Shown: positions 17,811-28,692 of the stretch, in pieces
Layout of the letters: the number at the start of each line of letters is the position of its first letter
How positions within the stretch are numbered: the stretch's first letter is position 1
The notes under the pieces: generated by a model
Told to the model about the DNA's origin: nothing
Databases searched by the model: none
Seen by the model: the letters and a program-made list of their open reading frames with translations, nothing else
NCBI GenBank assembly: GCA_010093485.1
Contig: MU001509.1
Coordinates: 428,256 to 492,255, forward strand
DNA from: Karstenula rhodostoma CBS 690.94
Lineage: Eukaryota; Ascomycota; Dothideomycetes; Pleosporales; Didymosphaeriaceae
Direction of reading: 5' to 3'
DNA: 64,000 nt
Made by a program: the position numbers and the translations under genes

Positions 17811-20152
17811 TTACGCGACGTATTCCAGGTCTATAGCGGGAGTTTCAGTTCCATCGAAAAGTGGCATTTGCGTCGTGAAAACCATAGGTTCGAAAGGGAA
17901 ATCTCTCATGTCTGTATCTGAGACTGGTGGCGGGCGTTGTAGCGCATAGCTAGGCGAAGGCTTTAGGGTGCGATGAAGCATCTGACTGGGTACAGGCTTC
18001 TTCATGCGCTGAAACGTTCGAGATAGACGTCGAGCTTCTGGATTGGGTGCATTGTTATTCAGCTTGCGCATCGTTCGGGGGCCGTCGTCCGTGAGCGTGC
18101 GTTTCAAAGTGGATTTCATTGAAGCATGGGCCGGAGCCGTTCTAGAGTGTTCTCGGTCTTGCAACCTGATTCCTCCAGCCCGAAACTGTGGTTCGTCGTG
18201 TGGTTGACCAGATAAATGATTCGCGCGAGCGATTTCTGGGGGTGGATGCAGATTGTTATGGCTATCGTTCTCCCTAATGATACCATTGATATGCTTATGC
18301 TGGTGCTTGCTCTTTTCAAATAGACCAGCATCAGTTTCACCAGGGTTTTTAATGCTTCTTCCTCCAAAGTAGACTTTCTGGGGGTGTCCAGTTCCTGGAG
18401 ACGGGTCTGAGGCGCCACTGACTTCCTTTGCACACCTCCCTGTACGTGAAAAAGGACCTTTCCTTCCTTCTTGTTTCGATGATCTTCCGCAGCTTGTAAA
18501 CGCGGGTTGTAAGTGCCGACAGGGGTTCCGGGGCTGAATTGTGCACCTTGAGGATCCTCAAACGCTTGCCTATTCACAGGCTGTTGGACACTTGCTTTGT
18601 GTGATATATCCAACGGAGCTCCATCTGGACATACAACTGCCCCATCATCTTCACTTGATGTCTCCAAGCTCATAGAACAGGAAAGCGAGGATTGCGAACC
18701 AGGGTGAGCTTCTTGGGACTTAAAATCTACTCCAAGTCGTCCGCTTCCAACCTGAGGATCGATATTGTTTGTCGTGGAGCGCTTTTGGTTATTCTTGGGA
18801 GTTTTACAAGACTGTCCGTTGGCAAGTCGCCATTTGTGTTCCTTCAAATTATTCTGTGTAAGTGGAGTAGAGAAATCTTCATCCTGTACTTTTTGCGACT
18901 GTGCAAACAAAAGAGGCTGTCTTTGGGGCCCTTGACGCAGAGTCTCAAGGTCATCACCAACGTGCAGAAGGTCGTCATCTGGTGAGGTCTTGACCTTAGT
19001 GTCCGTTTGCGTCCACTTGAGCATACAGGTCAGACCCTTTTTTTCCGGGAGCGAGTCCACCCAACGCTGGACGTAATCCAAATCCAGGTGCTCTTTGCCG
19101 CAGCGGTTGTCTTCTCCCGGTCCCGTGCTGATCCAAGTCATCGAAACCAACGACGCCAGATCGTTGATTCCCCAGTTTTGAGCCAATTCGTGAGCGTCAA
19201 GATAGACGGCGCGGGCTTCTTCTTTTTTGTAGCCCAGCCCTTGGTTGTAATCGTGCCAGACTTCCTGACGGAAGATATCTCGAGCTTCATCTATTTGGCT
19301 CCATGTCTCATAGGGAGCATCTCTATGTTCTGCGTACTGCTCGCATCGTTTATCGAAATCTATTCTCCACGCCTCGAAGTTCAGTCGTCTACCATCCAGG
19401 TCTCGTTGCGCAGATACGAGAAGGCGCGGCATGAGCTTCTGTAGGCTCTCACGCGCGACGTACGTTGAGTTTTGCTCGTAACCACGATACGTTCGGGAAA
19501 AATAAACACCTTCCATCTCTTTGTCCCTATGTTTTGCTTCCAATGGACCCGCTGCTGATGTATACGGTTCCACTTTGAATCCAGAATTCTCAAAGGCCGG
19601 ATGTAAATCCGAATCGATCTCAGCCCAGCTGCCTTCATATTTTCGAGAAGCATCTCGTATGGACTTCTGGAGCATGGCTTCCTTGCAATCCAACTGGTCT
19701 AGGCTTTGCTGTAGTCTCGATCGCCTCTCGTACGCTCGAAATAATCGCGATTCTATCTCTTCAACGCTTTTCGTAATATCAGGGCAGCTGCAAGCTAACT
19801 CTAAGCGGCGGATTTTGATATTTTCCACTTGGATCAACGCCTTCATTTTGTGCCCTTCATCCAGATCACGCTGAAGAGTATCATTCAGTCGACGGAAGTC
19901 GTGGCCGGCGCATATAGCATTTCTCATCTTCTCAACCAGGCCATATGTAAGAACGAGTGTTGGGACTCTTTTGCTGCTCTGATCGCCAATAATGTTAATC
20001 AGTCTAGGCGGACCGTCGGCATATTGCTCCACATGATGATCAGGACGCATCTTGAAGCGGTTGGAGGGCGAAGCACAGTCTTGGCCCTCGCACAGGATCC
20101 TGGCGTCCACTTCCATATCTGGAAGGCACGATTTCGGGGTGTGGTTGCTCAT
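17811..20152 (-). CDS. Large coiled-coil protein of unknown function (2 exons)
   Basis: Start ATG at 20152 (MSNHTPKSCLPDMEVD). Exon 1 runs to 18341. A short intron at 18300-18340 (GTGAAAC...CACCAG, 41 nt) moves to the frame that carries the natural C terminus (17811-18299, ending AIDLEYVA), for 766 residues in all. The frame change itself is certain from the coding character on both sides; the exact intron is a prediction, and an indel is the alternative. Residues about 70-195 are rich in heptad-like Leu/Lys/Glu (DLDEGHKMKALIQVENIKIR; RRSRLQQSLDQLD), suggesting a coiled coil. Residues 200-350 look globular. The rest is disordered and Ser/Gln/Pro-rich with basic patches. There is no signal peptide. 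I do not recognise the family. Confidence 0.6.
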
Positions 20153-20260
20153 TGTTTGTAGATGGACAGGCAAAAGAGAATATTGTCCGGCCGCAAAGCT
20201 GGTATCGTTAAAAAGGGCTGTTCACAGCGAATACTAGCACCTACCAAAGAGCAGCAAGCT

Positions 20261-20273
20261 TTAATATATAAAA
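20261..20273 (-). promoter_or_regulatory. TATA box of the coiled-coil gene
   Basis: The minus strand reads TTTTATATATTAA, about 110 bp upstream of the ATG at 20152. Confidence 0.45.
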
Positions 20274-20657
20274 CCCGCGTGAAAAGCGCGGGAGAAGGTT
20301 GTGGGTGACTTCTTTAACAGTACGCTCATACACAACGTCGGGTCACAATGCTTGACCAAGCGAAGAGTGCGTTCCAGCAGGGTGAGAGTGTTGAACTTTT
20401 AGGTGTCAGAAAGTGATGAAAGTGTTCAGGGCGAGGTCCTGTGAAGATGAAATAAACTTGAAAGTGTCGTTCCGATTTATGGCCAGGTCCCGTGTGCCCA
20501 AGTGTCATTCACCGTTTGGCATCCCTGCACTGGGCTTGAGTAATACCAACCGGCTATGCGCGTTGAATAAGATCTGAGGCCTTATTAAACAGCAGATCTA
20601 GGTACAAGCCGTTTCACAGCTATGTTAACTTCGAAATCAGCGTGCTAACCCACACAG
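20274..20657. other. Divergent intergenic region with small hairpin
   Basis: CCCGCG (20274-20279) and CGCGGG (20287-20292) form a 6-bp stem with a 7-nt loop beside the TATA box. Otherwise this is the promoter region for the gene starting at 20658. Confidence 0.35.
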
Positions 20658-22626
20658 ATGCGTTCAGTCTTTATTCCGCCTCTGCCGCCGCCACAGAACA
20701 CAGGCCAGGGCATGCTCATATCGACAATGCCCGTATGTTCTCCTGCAGAAGTGAACAATGAACTAGGTACGTGAAACCGACATAGCTCGATGTTTACATG
20801 GCTAAATGCCTCCCAGTGGAGGGAGAGACCGACGAGTCTGTAGAATATGCTACGATGGCCACCGTAAATACGAAAGGTACGTTCAATCTCTTACTTCTCA
20901 CGGTCCTTCTAGTCATCCTTAAAAGGTCAGCGGACCGGCTCACCTACTTCACCTCAAGTGACACCGGAGCAGAGTACTCTGAAACCACTATCTGCGGAAT
21001 TTACAGCACTGTATACTACTGAAACCCCAAGCATAGAGACAAGTTTGCTCAAGAATAAGTCCAAAATCATTCATATCAATGGTCCCGGCTTGGAATACGT
21101 CACTGCCATTGAAGACATCTCTGGAGACTCGGCAGAAGAAACCCAATCCTGTCATTAGAGCCGATTTTTGCAAGCCTCGACCGCGGTCAGACAATATGCT
21201 CACCTTGCTGACGATTCTGCAGCAGATTCACAGAAGATGTGTCGCATCACAAAGCTTAAAGGACGAATATACAAGTTATTCCCTGAGGGCTCCGTCGTGA
21301 GGGTCTTCTATACCGAAGTATGCCTGGACCGTGGGGCACCAGTTTGATGATATGACGAAAGACATGCTCTTTGCAGGTGACTTCGTGAGGAACGCGGATT
21401 GTGTGGCCAGCTGCACCAAACTTCGATATGGGATTGTCACCCATCTATATCCTGAATCGTTCGAGTATGTCCCTTTGCGAACAAGCCACCATAAAGGCTT
21501 GGGGTCGATAAAGAGAAGCGAGCGAGTCCGGTACCTCCTCGTGGAACAGCATGAGGTCTATGCTATCAACAACCACAGCCCTCATGATCCGATCACTGTG
21601 CTCAAAGGATCCTTCATCCCAGCTGAAGATGCATCATACATTGGTGTGACTGACATACAGTCATACAAGCCAGTGCACGGTACAGAAATTGTTGGTGCGA
21701 TCTCCCATGCAAATTTACTGCGGATACATGAACTTCGAAAGTTTTTCCACAATCACGTTGTTCCGCTAGAGCCAAGGTTCTTGCTAAATGTCGAGGAACT
21801 CCATCAATACGTGGCGACGTACGGGCAGCCTAGGGCTCCGCAGTTTCTTAGCCAGTCTGATGAATTCGTATATCCAGCTGCATATTCTATCCACCGAGGT
21901 GAGATGCAGCCCTCATCTTACCCGAAACAGGACTTCGAAAACGCTGTAGCAGCAATAGTGGCCGATCGTGAGCGAAAAGGGGTCTTTCTTCGCTCCCGCT
22001 TCCACAAGTTCCATGCCCGAAAATCCGAGACACTGAACTCCCACCGTAGCGACGTAAACAACCAAGACCATCGCAGCTCTTCAATCGCTGCAAATTCATT
22101 CGTATCCGCTCTAGGCGCAGGATACTATAAGGCTCCTAAGCAAGACGATCATGATTGTGACCACGGTAATCACCCAGCGTCGCGCCATGTCGGCAGAGAA
22201 AGCAAGGAGAACTTGACTGCAAGCGAGTTTTACCGCAGCAGGACATCCCGAAACGAAGCGCCCAAGATTCGATCCTACGATCTGGGCTCGGCTGATTGTA
22301 GGCAAAGCGCAGCAGCGCCATCTGTGGCGGCAAGTCGACCTGTGACCGGGAGCAACACCATCAGCATCGGGGGTCTTCCCTTACTCATTAACTACAATGC
22401 GCGGCCCTCTCACTATCGCCAGAGTGCATACCGGATGTCTGGAATGGGTAGCAGCTTCGGTCGCCACTCCCTCCAAGAACAGCGGCGTGAACACCGGGAC
22501 CCGCCTCGAACCCAAGGAACAGGAAGTCCACCATACGGAAGTCGTTTACAGGACTATGAGAAAAACTGCGCCCAGAAATACGGAGACGTGGAGCAGGACT
22601 ATCACCAGAACAAACGCCGCAGATAG
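20658..22626 (+). CDS. DUF6590-like protein, multi-exon, frame apparently interrupted
   Basis: Exon 1 (20658-20766), exon 2 (20817-20876) and exon 3 (from 20926) are joined by two classical introns (both GTACGT donors, 50 and 49 nt, phase 1). Exon 3 hits TAG at 21156, yet the same frame continues with clear coding sequence (DSQKMCRITKLKGRIYKLFP, EGSVVRVFYTEVCLDRG) to about 21345. The main body then lies in another frame (to 22626). A 46-nt segment 21331-21376 could be an intron joining them, though its GTGGGG donor is weak. The core (LRYGIVTHLYPESFEYVPLR..) resembles that of the gene at 24693 and the fungal DUF6590 pattern. The C terminus is Arg/Ser/Gln-rich and ends NKRRR. Either an unusual intron removes the TAG or the gene carries a nonsense mutation (CAG to TAG). 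Confidence 0.5.
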
Positions 22627-23283
22627 AATTGAGCCCCGCATGCGCTCAATCGTGAGGCTGGTATGACTTGACATAGGAATTAAGTTGAAAGATGATGTAG
22701 CATGCTTTAGCGAAAGTCGTTAGAAGTATACAAAGTGCAGGATGTAGTCGCACCACTTCAAGGGCTTGGCTTAAGGTCGGCGGTATGAACGGCATTGGCT
22801 TGAGCGAGATCGATTCATTCTTTACCTGGATTGGGCGGCCATGCTGGAGTTTGCGAATCCTCTTGCTGCAGGTTGTCAAGGGGCCAAGTTTTGTGGCGAG
22901 AAATTATGCGTTCGATTTTAGTCTTGTGAGCTCTGACTTTGTTCCCACACACAATGGACAGGTTGCTGGCTGTTGCCTGGTTTCCTTGGCTTATCAATAG
23001 CTGCAAGATGCATTCTACGACCCACGAGATTGAACTGAAGCACTAAGTTACCACATCTACCCTTTGGGCGATTTTACTTCTCTGATGATCTGCCCTATTC
23101 AAAGAGAGCACGACGTTTTCCAAAATATAAAACCCAGTCATAGCAGTATCCACTATCATGCGCCGCAGAGTAAAAGCCCAACCAACCCCCCACATGCGCT
23201 CCACCATCCCACCCACAAGAAAGACAGACATCCCAGATTGCAACACACTCGTGACCGCTGAACAAGAAAAACGCAAACCCCCC
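22627..23283. other. Intergenic, convergent
   Basis: No gene is recognised between the two converging 3' ends. Confidence 0.45.
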
Positions 23284-24108
23284 CTACCACACCACTACCG
23301 TCCCAAGCGGACTACTCATCCACTCCTCCTCCTCCTCCCCGACTACTGCGTCCCTCCCCCTCCTAACCGCCCAACCCCAACTCCACCCCATAATCCTCTC
23401 CCACTCCGCCTCCTCCAACGGCACCTCCTTCGCCAAATTCGTAAGCGGCGCAGGCGGCCACTCAGCCTCCACCTCCCTACCCCCCTCATCCACACTCTCG
23501 CAGTCCGTCTCCACGAAATCGCTCTCCGCACCGTCCACGTCCACCCTCTGCTTCTTCTTCGCCGGTGGCAGCGCAGCAGCGCGGTCCCGACTGTCAGCCT
23601 TGCGCTTAAGCGCCTTGTCGACCGTGTACTGCGGGGACGTGGGACCGTATTTCTGCTTGGGGGATGCGTGGGCGTAAGCCATTGTGTTCAGCATCGGAGG
23701 CGGAGTCTTCCTGGGCGCAGGGGCGTGTGGTATGTTTGAACTGCAGGGCGCGGGGAGGTAGCCTAGCGAGGCGAGCTCGCGGTCGACGTGGGGATGGAGG
23801 CTGTGGTAAACGGTGCGGAGGTGCTTCAAGCGGGTTTGTGCGTCGCGGTGCTCGGCGGGTGTGGTGAAGAGGCCGTAGGAGAGGCCGTGGAGGATGGATT
23901 CGAGGCGGCGGGAGAGGGCGATGAGGGTTTTCATCTGCTGGGCGAGGGCGGGGGGGAGGGGGTGGTATGGTTTTGTGGGCCCTTCGGGGGTTGGGAGGGC
24001 TGTGGGGGCTGTGGGAGGTGCGTGTGGGACACCGGTGGGTCGGGGGGCTATGCGGCGGGGTGCGGGTTTTGGGGGGCGAGGGGTTCTTCGCTGGGATTTG
24101 TGTGGCAT
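23284..24108 (-). CDS. Pro-rich, probably nuclear, hypothetical protein
   Basis: A 274-residue single exon. The ATG at 24108 gives MPHKSQRRTPRPPKPAPRR, a basic Pro-rich N terminus. Residues about 58-110 are helical (LAQQMKTLIALSRRLESILH; HRDAQTRLKHLRTVYHSL), probably the only folded part. ALPPAKKKQRVDVD near residue 205 is a strong NLS-like stretch, followed by an acidic region and a conserved-looking WPPAPLTNLAKEVPLEEAEW. The nuclear role is inferred from composition and the NLS. G/C-rich antisense frames on the plus strand are shadows. Confidence 0.6.
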   Translation of the reverse strand: MPHKSQRRTPRPPKPAPRRIAPRPTGVPHAPPTAPTALPTPEGPTKPYHPLPPALAQQMKTLIALSRRLESILHGLSYGLFTTPAEHRDAQTRLKHLRTVYHSLHPHVDRELASLGYLPAPCSSNIPHAPAPRKTPPPMLNTMAYAHASPKQKYGPTSPQYTVDKALKRKADSRDRAAALPPAKKKQRVDVDGAESDFVETDCESVDEGGREVEAEWPPAPLTNLAKEVPLEEAEWERIMGWSWGWAVRRGRDAVVGEEEEEWMSSPLGTVVVW

Positions 24109-24480
24109 TGCGGGGAAGTATGGGTTTATGTACTGATGTTTGGAAAGGTGTATCTGAGTGTCTTGCGTATGTCGATTGTGGTATATTGGCTGCGATTGCG
24201 ATGAGTAGGATGAGACCAATGCCAGTGGAATGAGTGGAATATGTCTTATTGGCGATGAAACCGCGTTTCTATCATGTATCCAGGCTCTTTGTCTGACTGT
24301 CTAAGTCAAAAAGACAAAGGATGATTGTCCTGTATTAAAATAGCAACATCGTCCCTTAACCTTTGTTCGGATGCCGATAATAACCACTGAACAACCGAAC
24401 AAAGCCATCTAGGACTTCTACGATTACAATGACATTGTAGGACATTGTGTAGTATATACCAAGTTCCATGTGAATTGCAG
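24109..24480. other. Divergent promoter region
   Basis: It is shared by the minus-strand gene ending its promoter at 24109 and the plus-strand gene at 24693. I see nothing coding. Confidence 0.45.
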
Positions 24481-24488
24481 TATAAAAG
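24481..24488 (+). promoter_or_regulatory. TATA box of the DUF6590-like gene at 24693
   Basis: TATAAAAG lies 212 bp upstream of the ATG. A likely 5'-UTR intron (gtttgttccc...caatag, about 24656-24691) would shorten the mature leader. Confidence 0.5.
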
Positions 24489-24692
24489 GGGCGATGCTGC
24501 GTCCTATCCCATTCTTCAGCAAACCATCATTCACCCACATCGACCGACTACGGGAAACCTTAAAGCGTTCCAGGTACTGCTGCTGTGCGGCATATCAAAA
24601 AGACTCAGCGCTTTCGGCAAGTTGATTCCATCTTCCCGATCAGTCGGATCACAGGTTTGTTCCCTCTTTTCCATTCGCTTCTAACAATAGTC

Positions 24693-25709
24693 ATGACCAG
24701 GCATTGCTCGCACCGAGCTTCGGTAGACCAGGCCAAAAACAGGCACCACGAGGAGCGCTACGATCGTCGGCACGATCACTACGAGCCGACTCGACCGGCA
24801 CGCAGATGGCCTTCGGGTGGGGACTACCGGTTCTCAAGTTCCTCTTGCGGCAGCTCCTCTTCTCGTAGGTCTTCTGATTGCTTTTCCCGTCGGGAATCTG
24901 CGTCGGGTGGCTTTCTGGCTCGTCGGTCTATCCCGATCTCACGTTCGAATAGCGTTTCGTCTCCTTCCTCGGACCGATCGTCCTATACCACTCAGAGATC
25001 GGATTGGGAGGCTGAAATGAACAGTTACTTCGATGCACTGAAGGGCGACGTCAGTTTCACGCAGGACCTCGATCCAATCGTCAACAACCCGGACGTGAGG
25101 CACGATCGAGAAGCACGTGGCAGTCTGCACCGCAGTGAGCTCGTGGCTAACCAGTTCGACGTGACGTTGAAGCATGTGCGAGATCTGCTGCAGCATATGC
25201 TACGCAAGTACAATACCGTTACATGCTACAGCGTGGGCCTTTTGAAACCCGGCGACATCATCTACTACATCGAGCCGTTCGTTCTTGGCTTCGATCAGGA
25301 CATCGAAGGTGAGTCAGCGTCTGTGTTAGGTGGGTCCCGATTTCAAGCAGCGGTACAGGCAAAGGGTCGCTTCGGCATTGTCACGCGCACCATTGGCAGA
25401 CGGACTTTGAAAGTGGCACCCATGTACACTTTCAACGGCGATGGACTGGCGAGTAAGCCTCTTTCGATACACGATGAATACATCGAACTGGGCCGTCCGG
25501 GGCAGTTCACCTGGGGCTGGACAAAGCCGAAAATCTCGCCTGTGATAGAGAAGGAGTTCTGCTTGATGAAGCCGGGTTCTGCTGTGCACCTAATAACGAC
25601 CAAGGTGACATTGACCTCGCAAGTCCTGATGGCGGGTTCAATCACGCCGAGTTCCTTGGAATGGCTGCGTTCCGCCATCATTCTCGCCGAGGAAAGTGCT
25701 GACTGGTAG
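24693..25709 (+). CDS. DUF6590-like protein
   Basis: A 338-residue protein with ATG at 24693, the first Met in frame. The N-terminal 120 residues are Arg/Ser/Asp-rich and disordered (RRHDHYEPTRPARRWPSGG; a long Ser tract). The C-terminal 200 residues look folded. LKPGDIIYYIEPFVLGFDQD, RFGIVTRTIGRRTLKVAPMY, HDEYIELGRPGQFTWGW, and a final GSAVHLITTKVTLTSQVL plus SSLEWL match in order the core of the gene at 20658. This is the layout of the fungal DUF6590 domain as I remember it; a profile search is needed. The family has no established function. Two members 2 kb apart suggest an old local duplication. Confidence 0.6.
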   Translation: MTRHCSHRASVDQAKNRHHEERYDRRHDHYEPTRPARRWPSGGDYRFSSSSCGSSSSRRSSDCFSRRESASGGFLARRSIPISRSNSVSSPSSDRSSYTTQRSDWEAEMNSYFDALKGDVSFTQDLDPIVNNPDVRHDREARGSLHRSELVANQFDVTLKHVRDLLQHMLRKYNTVTCYSVGLLKPGDIIYYIEPFVLGFDQDIEGESASVLGGSRFQAAVQAKGRFGIVTRTIGRRTLKVAPMYTFNGDGLASKPLSIHDEYIELGRPGQFTWGWTKPKISPVIEKEFCLMKPGSAVHLITTKVTLTSQVLMAGSITPSSLEWLRSAIILAEESADW

Positions 25710-26477
25710 CATGCATGGAAAGATAATGACATGGCAGGAAAGGTAGGTTGGTGTGGAAAGTCGCGCAGGCTGCGGCAGGTAGGTGGGGGGACGAATGACG
25801 CTCTTCAGCGGTAACGAGTCTCTTTTGGCTAGACAAGAATGAATAGCATAATCCTTACCGTAAATGGCTCTTCTCAGGAGAATGGTGATGTTGGTGATGA
25901 CGCGTAACGGACGGACTGAAAAACTTCTCCGCAGTAAATACCATGCCGTGGTCCCTGAACCGCGGAAGCTAAGGAGGTTTGATGTAAAACACTGTCGATG
26001 ATTGTGCAGAGCCGGGACTAGGCGTAAGGCATACCAGTAGGCTGCGCCATGTATAGCCCGGCGGCATTAAGGGCTGTGTGGAACGTGATGAATCGTGAGA
26101 CGCGCGTAGTCGCATTGCCGCAGCGGGCCGTCCAGTTCGCATCGTGCTACAAGGCGTTTGAGAGCGATGTGGGTTCAGACGACGAGTGAAGAAGAGGCTG
26201 TGGATGGCTGCTCCCCACAATGAAAGGTTGATCCAAGAATAGCGCCTCGCTTGGCAGGAACGGCAAGGGCGACGTAGACGCTCGTCATTGGCGGGGGCCG
26301 TGCGCTAAGCAAGCTCACAGCCGCAAACCAACGCCTCTGAAACGCGTATGCTCGAGGAGAGAAGCTCATCTTGGATCTGCTTAACACTGTTCACGCCCGC
26401 TACGCCAGACCCGCAGAAGAACGCACCTGACCCTCGTTGCCCCTGTGCTGTGCCATTTCCAGGCGAACCATGCCGCC
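25710..26477. other. Intergenic
   Basis: I see no gene. The right end is the promoter of the gene that begins at 26478. Confidence 0.45.
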
Positions 26478-28089
26478 ATGCTAGACGAGGCCCTGCCCAG
26501 TATGTATGCCGCCCAGCCTAGCTGCCGTTGACATGCGCTAACACCCGCCGCCAGCTTTCTTCCTGAAGCCCTCGGCGGACAAGATCAAGCATCACGAATC
26601 CTTCTTCTACACGCAACATGGCTCCGAGCCAGAAGCCTCATACTCGCTCACGGGCGTCGACCCCGCCTCCAACGACGCGAAAAACACGTACGCGGTAGCC
26701 CTGTTTGACGCTCACAACCCCGACATCTTGTACGGAGAAGTGCTCTCGAAGCCAGGATGGTCGCAACCGTCGCTGTCGCAGGACGAGATACGCAAAAATG
26801 GCGGGGTCCCGCCCCCTCCCCAGCCCATCTTCCCCTCCGAGTTCGCCATCCAACTCTACAACCCAGACCAGCAGATCCTCGTCAAGCAGCAGACGACGAA
26901 ATGGAGCTCCACTGTCTCGTACGAATTCAGCATGCCGCAAACCTCCTTCCGAACACCTAGCTCCTCCACGCTTGATCGCGGCATGAACGACCCCGGCGCC
27001 GACGCCACCACCCCGCAGATAAACTTCGTTTGGAGGAAGGAAGGGAGGCTGGGCAAGGACATGACATGCTACCTTACTGGCAAGTCAACCGACGTTGTTG
27101 GCAAGAAGGCGAAGAAGAACAAAGAGCCGGACATTGCCGTTGCCCTCTTCTCGGGGCTGAAGGAGATCACCATCATGGAACCGAATCTGTACCGAGTGGA
27201 GATGGAGGACTACAAAGGTCTGGAAGTAGTCATCCTGCTCGGCGGCGCGGTCATTCGGGACCTCTTCTTCAGCAACCCGCGCGAGTCATACCACATCTTG
27301 GACCCCAACACGCGCAAGAACAGCGGCGGCATTCGGACAAGAAAAGGCTCGTCGCCGCTTGAGCCGTCGACCATCATACCGCCCATAATGACACCCCAGC
27401 CGCCGCCACAGCCGCAACGCCCTGCTCAGCGTCCAGTTCAAAATATCAATAACCCCCCTGCGTCCGGGCTATACAACCAGCCATCTCGCAACGCCGCCAA
27501 GCGTACGTCGCTCCCTCCATTGGAGACTGGAAATCGGCCCGGCCCGCGACTCGATCCTCGGCGACAGTGGGAATTGGATGCCGAGACGGCGCGGTTGAAG
27601 GAACGAGTCGAGGCCGAAGCAAGAGAGCAACGGCGACAAGTCGAAGTAAGGCGGAAGCGACTAGAGGAAGAGGAAGAGCGAAAGACGAGGCAGTTTCTCG
27701 AAGACGAAGAAAGGCGGCGGAAACACGAAGAGAAGGAGCGCCGGCGACGACAGGCTGAAATTGACCGGGAGACCGAACGCCTGCGGAAACAATTCGGAGA
27801 TCAGAGCAACCTCTTGCCTCCCTCACAACACCCGCAGAGACACTCGGTGCCCCTTGCCCAAGGCTCATACCATCGTCCTTCTGTACCTACATCCCAGCCG
27901 CAGCGCCCGGGTCCGTACTTGCAGCCTCCCGGGCCCCAGGCCACTGGGTCCCAAAGTGCGTACTTCAGCAACGGCTTGCCGAAACCCAACGCGCAGCAGA
28001 AGATGAAGAAGAAGAGCTTTTGGGGGCTGCGAAGCTCGAGCGAATCAAATACGGCTACCTTGAGGAAAAAGCAGAGTAGCATGTTTTAG
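26478..28089 (+). CDS. Conserved fungal protein with charged coiled coil (2 exons)
   Basis: A tiny first exon (26478-26499, MLDEALP) is spliced over a 55-nt intron (GTATGT...CGCCAG, branch gctaac) to 26555-28089, giving 518 residues. The first 240 residues look like a folded beta-rich domain, with TYAVALFDAHNPDILYGEVL, QINFVWRKEGRLGKDMTCYL, PDIAVALFSGLKEITIMEPN and a GLEVVILLGGAVIRDLF finish. I think of a tubby/LURP-like fold, but this is a guess. Residues about 360-440 are a highly charged coiled coil (ARLKERVEAEAREQRRQVEV). The tail is Pro/Gln-rich and ends KKKSFWGLRSSSE..SSMF. There is no signal peptide. The short first exon would be missed by simple ORF calling. Confidence 0.75.
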
Positions 28090-28692
28090 TAGGATATCCA
28101 CGTGTGTTGCGTGGGCGTTCAATGGCGCTGTTTTGGGCCTAGGGCTGCACAAGACGTTGTGCGTCTGGTAGACATTTTACCAGTACCAGGTTTTTCTCGG
28201 AACTTTATTTCAACACCAAACATACCACTTCAGCTCGCTATTTCTACCCATCTATGTGACCGTTTCATCTGCTTGCAATCTCTGTCCACTGCTCATTGCG
28301 TTGCTCCGGTCTTTGTTCCCCCCACCTAATGAAGCCTAGCCGCCAAGCAAATTGAGCAAGTTTGAGTGAGAAAACACCCTCACGAGCATACAGCTGCAGG
28401 GCCGATGGCCAGGGTCCGAGCTATAGCTGGCGCCACAGCGAGCGCTCAGAAAGGTTTGCGGGATGCTTATTGGTGCAAAGAGCACCCAGAGCGCTCACAT
28501 GCGGCTCAGTTACCGTGGACAGAGTCCAGAGCTGCACAAGCGAGCTGAGGAAAGTACGGGGCATTCAAAGTAATCGGGAAGAGCTGTCGCGAGACCCAAA
28601 GCATAAAGAGGGAGCTGCAGCCTCGTTGAGCCATCCCCGCGTAGGACGATTCCAGACTCATCTTCGCTCAATCCCAATTGACCACCTCCAAA
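28090..28692. other. Intergenic
   Basis: This is 3' UTR of the preceding gene and promoter of the BIM1-like gene. No gene is seen. Confidence 0.45.

Noticed and set aside
23158..24233. Plus-strand Pro- and Gly-rich frames
   Set aside because: They are antisense of the minus-strand Pro-rich gene with its NLS.
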